Shown piece after piece: positions 1 through 2,866 of a stretch of 5,126 nt of DNA; the stretch's first letter is position 1, and every line of letters starts with the position of its first letter. The position numbers and the translations under genes were made by a program. A model generated the notes under the pieces. The model had not been told where the DNA came from. It saw nothing but the letters and a program-made list of their open reading frames with translations, and searched no databases. Where the stretch lies: contig CANHSW010000183.1 of the NCBI GenBank assembly GCA_947463165.1, positions 1 to 5,126 on the forward strand, in the 5' to 3' direction. The stretch is from Cyanobacteriota bacterium (lineage in GTDB: Bacteria; Cyanobacteriota; Cyanobacteriia; PCC-6307; Cyanobiaceae).

Positions 1-4
1 AGAG

Positions 5-337
5 ATGTTAGTGATTCGAAACTCTGACGGAGCCGAGATTCGCCGTCCAGCCCCCAAACTAAGCCCCGGCATGTCGCCAGATAACTCGACTTTAAATACC
101 ATCAAATCAACCGCCAGCAATACTGCATCTGCCAATACTGCCTCCTCCAATACTACATCCAGTAATACTGAATTAGCCAATGCTGCATCCAGCAATCTCT
201 CCAGCGATTCGTCAATAGCCAGCGAGCAAGCCTTGGTTAACCAGCAGACCACAGGGGAAGCCGATGACGCCATGGATCACCCCTATGTGCGGGCCCTGCT
301 TCACGAAGCAGCTATGGCCCTAGGCCTGGCGGCGTGA
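5..337 (+). CDS. Hypothetical protein with Asn/Thr/Ala/Ser repeat, possibly N-terminally incomplete
   Basis: I do not recognise this 110-residue protein. Three parts are visible. Residues 1-36 form a mixed N-terminal stretch with a few charged residues. Residues 38-67 are almost only N, T, A and S, encoded by six degenerate 15-nt units (116-205) of the type x-N-T-A-S. The C-terminal 22 residues are different: acidic, then a compact amphipathic stretch reading HPYVRALLHEAAMALGLAA, which looks like the one structured and possibly conserved segment. No signal peptide, membrane segment or cysteine is present. The reading frame is open to the left edge (GAG before the ATG), so the true start may lie outside the window. 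Being open over 110 codons with a non-random C-terminus favours a real gene, but the low-complexity middle makes chance openness possible. No promoter or ribosome binding site can be judged this close to the edge. Confidence 0.5.
   Translation: MLVIRNSDGAEIRRPAPKLSPGMSPDNSTLNTIKSTASNTASANTASSNTTSSNTELANAASSNLSSDSSIASEQALVNQQTTGEADDAMDHPYVRALLHEAAMALGLAA
116..205 (+). repeat. 15-nt degenerate tandem repeat, six in-frame units
   Basis: Six successive units begin at 116, 131, 146, 161, 176 and 191. Units 1-5 share the core AATACTGCATCC with substitutions, and the last unit is the most diverged. The period is a multiple of three, so length changes would add or remove five residues (N-T-A-S-S type) without breaking the frame of the surrounding ORF. 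Confidence 0.85.
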
Positions 338-515
338 TCGGTTCTCCAGGGCCGCCAAAGGAACTGACTAATGACATGGAAACACCATTGGAACCCAGGC
401 AAGCCAAGGAGTAGGGCGGCTTAGCTGGGATAACTGCCATTGGCCGTGCCAAGCAAAAAAGGTGGCTGCCCTTGGGAGATGCTGGATATGAGGCGGGTTA
501 GGAAGCTGCCAGAGG

Positions 516-547
516 CCTTTGCCTGCAAGCAACCTTTGCCTGCAAGC
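516..547 (+). repeat. Perfect 15-bp direct repeat, period 17
   Basis: The 15-mer CCTTTGCCTGCAAGC occurs at 516-530 and again at 533-547, separated by AA. The copies are identical, which suggests a recent duplication. Confidence 0.9.
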
Positions 548-757
548 GCTGGTTCCATCGCCTGGCTTTTGGTTGGTTCAACTAAAACCTTATCCACCTT
601 GCCCAGGGGAAATTTGGGCCAGGCTGACCGCGTTCGCCTCGGTTCAGGCTGCAGCTGTGCAGGGCCCAAACCATGTGCAGCGCTGATAAGAGGTTGCAGA
701 AGCTTTGTTGGCCAAGAGCCTTGCCAATGGCCAATGCCGGGATTGGCTTAGCTATTA

Positions 758-799
758 GAAAATCAGCTGCTCAGAACTGAAAATCAGCTGCCCAAAACT
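758..799 (+). repeat. 21-bp tandem duplication (19/21 identical) covering the 5' arm of a hairpin
   Basis: Copies at 758-778 and 779-799 both begin GAAAATCAGCTGC and end AACT. They differ at two positions (T/C and G/A). Each copy carries the AAAATCAGC arm that can pair with GCTGATTTT at 800-808, so the duplication gives one 3' arm two possible partners. Confidence 0.85.
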
Positions 800-810
800 G
801 CTGATTTTTT
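780..810 (+). terminator. Hairpin plus T6, probable intrinsic terminator (possibly bidirectional)
   Basis: AAAATCAGC (780-788) pairs perfectly over 9 bp with GCTGATTTT (800-808) around an 11-nt loop, and T runs from 805 to 810. The stem is AT-rich at its base and only moderately GC-rich near the loop, so it is weaker than a textbook terminator. In the plus direction it would close a transcript from the gene-less region or from the small ORF ending at 337. In the minus direction it lies about 200 nt beyond the psb30 stop and gives a shorter U4 run, so it could also end the psb30 transcript. Confidence 0.5.
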
Positions 811-856
811 CAGGCGCCGCAAAAACACCTCTCCGCCACTGGCTCCCAGCCGCAGT

Positions 857-881
857 AAGGGCAGCTCCCAAAGGGCAGCTC
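857..881 (+). repeat. Perfect 11-bp direct repeat, period 14
   Basis: AAGGGCAGCTC occurs at 857-867 and 871-881, separated by CCA. It is short, but it sits in a row of other local duplications. Confidence 0.7.
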
Positions 882-892
882 TCAGCCCAAAA

Positions 893-948
893 AAAGCCAG
901 CGCACTTCCCCAGCAAAAGGAAAGCCAGCACCCTTCTCCAGCCAAAGG
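893..948 (+). repeat. 28-bp head-to-tail tandem duplication (24/28 identical)
   Basis: Copies at 893-920 and 921-948 abut exactly. Both start AAAGCCAGC and end AAAGG, with four substitutions between them. The divergence suggests an older event than the perfect repeat at 516-547. Confidence 0.85.
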
Positions 949-949
949 A

Positions 950-965
950 AGGGAAACACTTCCCT
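950..965. other. Small perfect hairpin, 6-bp stem with ACAC loop
   Basis: AGGGAA (950-955) pairs with TTCCCT (960-965) around ACAC. No T-run follows on the plus strand. On the minus strand it lies about 47 nt beyond the psb30 stop, where it could stabilise the 3' end of that short mRNA, but there is no U-tract to call it a terminator. Confidence 0.4.
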
Positions 966-1011
966 ATCGATCAGCAAGGGCGTCGCCGTTCAGCTCAAAG
1001 CCTGCAGCCGC

Positions 1012-1119
1012 TCAGAGGGCGCCGCGGCGGAAGAACAGAATGAACACCACGGCGGGGCCAGCCAGGGTGATCAGGGCCAGGGCGGCGAAGTTGGCGATCA
1101 GGTGAAAATCAATGCCCAT
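1012..1119 (-). CDS. psb30: Photosystem II reaction centre protein Psb30 (Ycf12)
   Basis: This 35-residue protein is recognisable as Psb30/Ycf12, a one-helix subunit at the periphery of the photosystem II core near PsbJ and cytochrome b559 in thylakoid membranes; loss in cyanobacteria is known to reduce PSII stability. Reading the minus strand from 1119 gives [20 protein letters not shown], continuing with [10 protein letters not shown] and ending RRGAL. A single hydrophobic helix covers about residues 7-30. The central A-L-I-T-L-A-G-P-A segment and the positively charged RRG end are the family signature, and the length fits picocyanobacterial Psb30. The start is well supported: upstream in-frame codons contain no other start before a TAG at 1144-1146. 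No clear Shine-Dalgarno is visible. It is monocistronic and divergent from the YkgJ/GDT1 genes. The gene is easily missed because of its size. Confidence 0.93.
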   Translation of the reverse strand: MGIDFHLIANFAALALITLAGPAVVFILFFRRGAL

Positions 1120-1152
1120 GAATCCGCTCGTCGGTGAATGGCTCTAAAGAGC

Positions 1153-1158
1153 AGTTTA
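1153..1158 (-). promoter_or_regulatory. Possible -10 element for psb30
   Basis: On the minus strand TAAACT lies 34 nt upstream of the psb30 start, in the spacing expected for a short leader. It is followed by a 5-bp dyad, GCTCT/AGAGC (1141-1152 on the plus strand). No recognisable -35 is present, which is common for cyanobacterial promoters. This is a weak call. Confidence 0.25.
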
Positions 1159-1183
1159 CGCACCCGGAGCGACGCCCGCAGCC

Positions 1184-1217
1184 CAGGCGCTGCACGCCTG
1201 TGATGGCTTGTCACAGG
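1184..1217. promoter_or_regulatory. Two overlapping, mutually exclusive hairpins in the divergent spacer
   Basis: CAGGCG (1184-1189) can pair with CGCCTG (1195-1200) around a 5-nt loop. CCTGTGA (1197-1203) can pair with TCACAGG (1211-1217) around a 7-nt loop. The stems share CCTG at 1197-1200, so only one can form at a time in RNA. As DNA, the second is a 7-bp dyad that could be an operator between psb30 and the YkgJ gene. Its TGTGA/TCACA half-sites resemble a CRP-type site but have 7 nt between them instead of 6. Function is unknown. Confidence 0.4.
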
Positions 1218-1265
1218 GTTGGCGGGCTAGCTAGCACCCAGCACCCAGCCCCCAGCCGTGGCTGA

Positions 1266-1814
1266 ATGGATCTTATTACCGCCTCGGTGCTGATGCCCTG
1301 CTCCTCCCAGGCCGATCACGCCTCAAGTCGCCAGCATTGGCAATGCATCAGCGGCTGTGGAGCCTGTTGCCGGCTAGATCCCAGTGAAAGGGGCGAAGCG
1401 ATCGAAGCCCTCAATGCCCACCAGCGCGAGCTTTACCTGTCCATGGTGGGTGCCGATGGCTGGTGCATCCACTTCGACACCGGAGGGCGTCGTTGCCGCA
1501 TTTACGACCAGCGGCCCGACTTCTGCCGGGTGGAGAACTTGATGAGCTTGTTTGGCAGCCCTAACCAGGGGGAACAAGCCCCCGCCTCCCCCAGCCAGGC
1601 CAATCAAGACGGCCAGCTCGATCAGCGCCGCGGGGCAAAGGCGCCGGAACAGGCCAAAGACCTGGAGCAGGTCGCTCAGCTGCAAGCGACGCTTGAGTTG
1701 CAGGCAGCCAATGAACTGGCGATCAGCTGCTGTAAGCAACAGATCCGCAGTGAATACGGCGGTCGTGGCAGGGTGATGCGGCGGTTCCTGCGGGCGATCC
1801 GCCAGCAACCCTGA
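1266..1814 (+). CDS. YkgJ-family cysteine cluster protein (UPF0153) with a low-complexity insert
   Basis: This 182-residue soluble protein carries the YkgJ/UPF0153 metal-binding signature: C-x3-C-x2-C-C at Cys27, Cys31, Cys34 and Cys35 (in CISGCGACCRLDP), then GWCIHFD (Cys67), RRCRIYDQRPDFC (Cys77 and Cys87). A last Cys-Cys pair at 155-156 lies in SCCKQQIRSEYGG. The family is thought to bind zinc or an iron-sulfur cluster; its biochemical role is unsettled. Residues about 98-146 are a Q/A/P/D-rich stretch that splits the conserved NLMSLF and ANELAI segments and is not expected in compact family members. The start at 1266 is the first possible one, since TGA at 1263-1265 is in frame directly upstream. 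Met10 is an alternative because the core only begins at Trp25. There is no Shine-Dalgarno. The gene ends 15 nt before the first GDT1 gene, so co-transcription is likely. The YkgJ assignment is firm, the function is not. Confidence 0.88.
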   Translation: MDLITASVLMPCSSQADHASSRQHWQCISGCGACCRLDPSERGEAIEALNAHQRELYLSMVGADGWCIHFDTGGRRCRIYDQRPDFCRVENLMSLFGSPNQGEQAPASPSQANQDGQLDQRRGAKAPEQAKDLEQVAQLQATLELQAANELAISCCKQQIRSEYGGRGRVMRRFLRAIRQQP

Positions 1815-1829
1815 GCTTCTTCAAAAGCC

Positions 1830-2273
1830 ATGAGCGACGTTCCGGACCCCAAGGCCCCGCCAAATCCAGAGCCTGGCTCTGGCCCTGATCCCAACTCTGC
1901 CCCTGAACCAGGCTCTTCCCCTGGGCAGCCCGATGAAACTGCAGCTGACAACAAAGCTGGCAGCTGGGGGGCGGCCCTGTTGACCACCTTCACCACCGTC
2001 TTTTTGGCCGAACTGGGCGACAAGACCCAACTGGCCGCCCTGCTACTGGCGGCCCAGTCCGGACGTCCGGCGATCGTTTTTGTGGGCGCTTCCCTGGCCC
2101 TGATCAGCTCCAGCTTGGTGGGGGTGCTGCTGGGGCGCTGGCTGGCCAAGGTGCTGCCACCGCAGCAACTGGAGCGCCTGGCGGGCCTGTTGATGGTGGG
2201 CCTGGGCCTTTGGCTGGGGCGACAGGCGGTACTCAACCTGGCACCCCTGCCCGACGGCTTGCCCTTGGGCTGA
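1830..2273 (+). CDS. TMEM165/GDT1 (UPF0016) family half-transporter A, probable Mn/Ca exchanger subunit
   Basis: This 147-residue membrane protein is a single-repeat member of the TMEM165/GDT1 family, whose full-length relatives (cyanobacterial Mnx, chloroplast PAM71/CMT1) move Mn2+ or Ca2+ across thylakoid, plasma or envelope membranes. The family motif E-L-G-D-K-T-Q is at residues 61-67, inside the first helix (about 48-75). Further helices lie at about 80-102 and 114-135. Full-length members have two such motifs, so this half must pair, probably with the next gene's product. Residues 5-36 are an unusual P/G/E/D-rich extension before the conserved core, rich in PEPGS-type units. The start is the first ATG after the in-frame TGA that ends the YkgJ gene (1812-1814). 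A shorter start without the extension would need a non-ATG codon. There is no Shine-Dalgarno. Ion specificity is inferred from the family. Confidence 0.9.
   Translation: MSDVPDPKAPPNPEPGSGPDPNSAPEPGSSPGQPDETAADNKAGSWGAALLTTFTTVFLAELGDKTQLAALLLAAQSGRPAIVFVGASLALISSSLVGVLLGRWLAKVLPPQQLERLAGLLMVGLGLWLGRQAVLNLAPLPDGLPLG
1866..1882. repeat. Perfect 8-bp inverted repeat with one central base, inside GDT1-A
   Basis: CCAGAGCC (1866-1873) and GGCTCTGG (1875-1882) flank a single T. The palindrome lies in the low-complexity part encoding EPGSG. A related half (CCAGGCTCT) recurs about 40 nt downstream in the second PEPGS unit, so it may be a by-product of repeat expansion in this segment. Confidence 0.6.
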
Positions 2274-2428
2274 TCAATAGCTGCTGGCAGGTGGCAGCTG
2301 GGCGAATCTGCTGGGTGTTCCGGCGAGCGACTCCGGGCTTAAATCCCACCGCTTTCGCCCAGTACCAATCAGTTCAATCTAGTAATTACCACTTAAATCA
2401 TCCCGCTTCCACCCAGAGCTTAAATCCC
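2274..2428 (+). other. 155-nt spacer between the GDT1 halves, with three CTTAAATC repeats
   Basis: The spacer is more AT-rich than its surroundings from about 2363 to 2400. A 26-nt imperfect direct repeat (20/26) is present at 2337-2362 and 2391-2416. A perfect 12-mer, GCTTAAATCCCA, occurs at 2337-2348 and 2418-2429, the second running into the start codon of the next gene. The three CTTAAATC cores start at 2338, 2392 and 2419, that is 54 and 27 nt apart. TTAAAT could act as a -10 element, which would give GDT1-B its own promoter, but no -35 is clear. Confidence 0.6.
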
Positions 2429-2734
2429 ATGGATCTCGCGCTGCTCACGTCTACCTATGCCACGGTTTTCTTGGCGGAACTGGGCGACAAGACCCAGCTG
2501 GCGATCGTCACCATCAGTGGCACCTCCCCCAGACCCCTGGCCGTGTTTTTGGGCAGTTCCCTGGCCCTGGTGCTGGCCAGCCTGCTGGGGGCGGCCGCAG
2601 GTGGATCACTCTCCACTGTCATCCCCACCAACAGCCTGCAGTTGGCCGCCTCGCTTGGCTTCTTGATCATCGGCATCCGGCTGATCGTCAGATCAGGACC
2701 GATCAAAGGCAGCGGCGAGCCGACTGATCTTTAA
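2429..2734 (+). CDS. TMEM165/GDT1 (UPF0016) family half-transporter B, probable Mn/Ca exchanger subunit
   Basis: This 101-residue membrane protein is the second single-repeat TMEM165/GDT1 protein. Its E-L-G-D-K-T-Q motif is at residues 17-23 within helix 1 (about 4-30). Helix 2 spans about 36-58 and helix 3 about 69-88. It begins directly at the conserved core, unlike half A. The motif DNA shares 20 identical bases with half A (2010-2029 against 2477-2496). The proteins otherwise differ substantially, for example ISGTSPRPLAVFLGSSLALV here. Such half-length pairs are expected to assemble as a heteromer with antiparallel repeats, forming one cation exchanger with both acidic motifs. The ATG at 2429 is chosen because the family core starts here. 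The frame stays open upstream to 2210, but that stretch overlaps gene A and encodes low-complexity sequence. It is likely co-expressed with half A. Ion specificity is inferred, with Mn2+ the best guess in a cyanobacterium. Confidence 0.9.
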   Translation: MDLALLTSTYATVFLAELGDKTQLAIVTISGTSPRPLAVFLGSSLALVLASLLGAAAGGSLSTVIPTNSLQLAASLGFLIIGIRLIVRSGPIKGSGEPTDL

Positions 2735-2866
2735 ACTGAATTGATTCGGTTCGGGATCAGGGGACAGCGCTTCGGTCCCTCTCCCGCCCCGGCCAGCCGC
2801 CAGACGCCCTTCGGGACCAGTGGTGGACACCGCCAATTCTCCTGCCAGCCCCAGCTGTAACTGCCG

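Larger units (their letters stand above)
338..1011. other. 674-nt region without a convincing gene, rich in short tandem duplications
   Basis: Open frames of 103 codons (440-751, +) and 82 codons (421-669, -) overlap each other, resemble no family I know and have no ribosome binding site, so I do not call them. What can be seen is a series of unrelated short direct duplications (516-547, 758-799, 857-881 and 893-948), one hairpin with a T-run (780-810) and one small hairpin (950-965). No tRNA, rRNA, CRISPR or insertion-sequence features are visible. A small RNA cannot be excluded, especially ending at the 780-810 hairpin, but no known cyanobacterial RNA family is recognisable. Confidence 0.6.

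Noticed and set aside
328..356. GGCGGC/GCCGCC hairpin at the end of the first ORF as a terminator
   Set aside because: The stem is 6 bp with a 17-nt loop and no T-run follows; a competing CCTGG/CCAGG pairing is equally likely.
421..669. 82-codon minus-strand open frame
   Set aside because: No recognisable motif or conserved pattern, no start signal, and it overlaps the equally unconvincing plus-strand frame.
440..751. 103-codon plus-strand open frame in the gene-less region
   Set aside because: The composition looks like translated non-coding DNA (scattered C, W and P residues), no domain is recognisable, no ribosome binding site is present, it overlaps an equally plausible minus-strand frame, and it contains a non-coding-type 17-nt-period duplication that is not a multiple of three.
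952..958. GGAAACA, the loop motif known from Yfr2-type cyanobacterial small RNAs (also at 378-384)
   Set aside because: A 7-mer can occur by chance. At 952-958 its GGAA is paired in the hairpin stem rather than exposed in a loop, and no other Yfr2 feature is visible.
1199..1215. CRP-type operator TGTGA...TCACA
   Set aside because: Known CRP/SyCRP1 sites need 6 nt between half-sites; here there are 7, which would put the halves out of register. Kept only as a dyad of unknown role.
1676..2236. 186-codon minus-strand open frame opposite YkgJ/GDT1-A
   Set aside because: It is antisense to two well-supported genes and rich in S, R, P and G, as expected of the complement of GC-rich coding DNA.
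2724..2760. CTGATC/GATCAG stem at the GDT1-B stop as a terminator
   Set aside because: The 6-bp stem encloses 25 nt and is followed by GGGGACAG rather than a T-run; it does not look like an intrinsic terminator.
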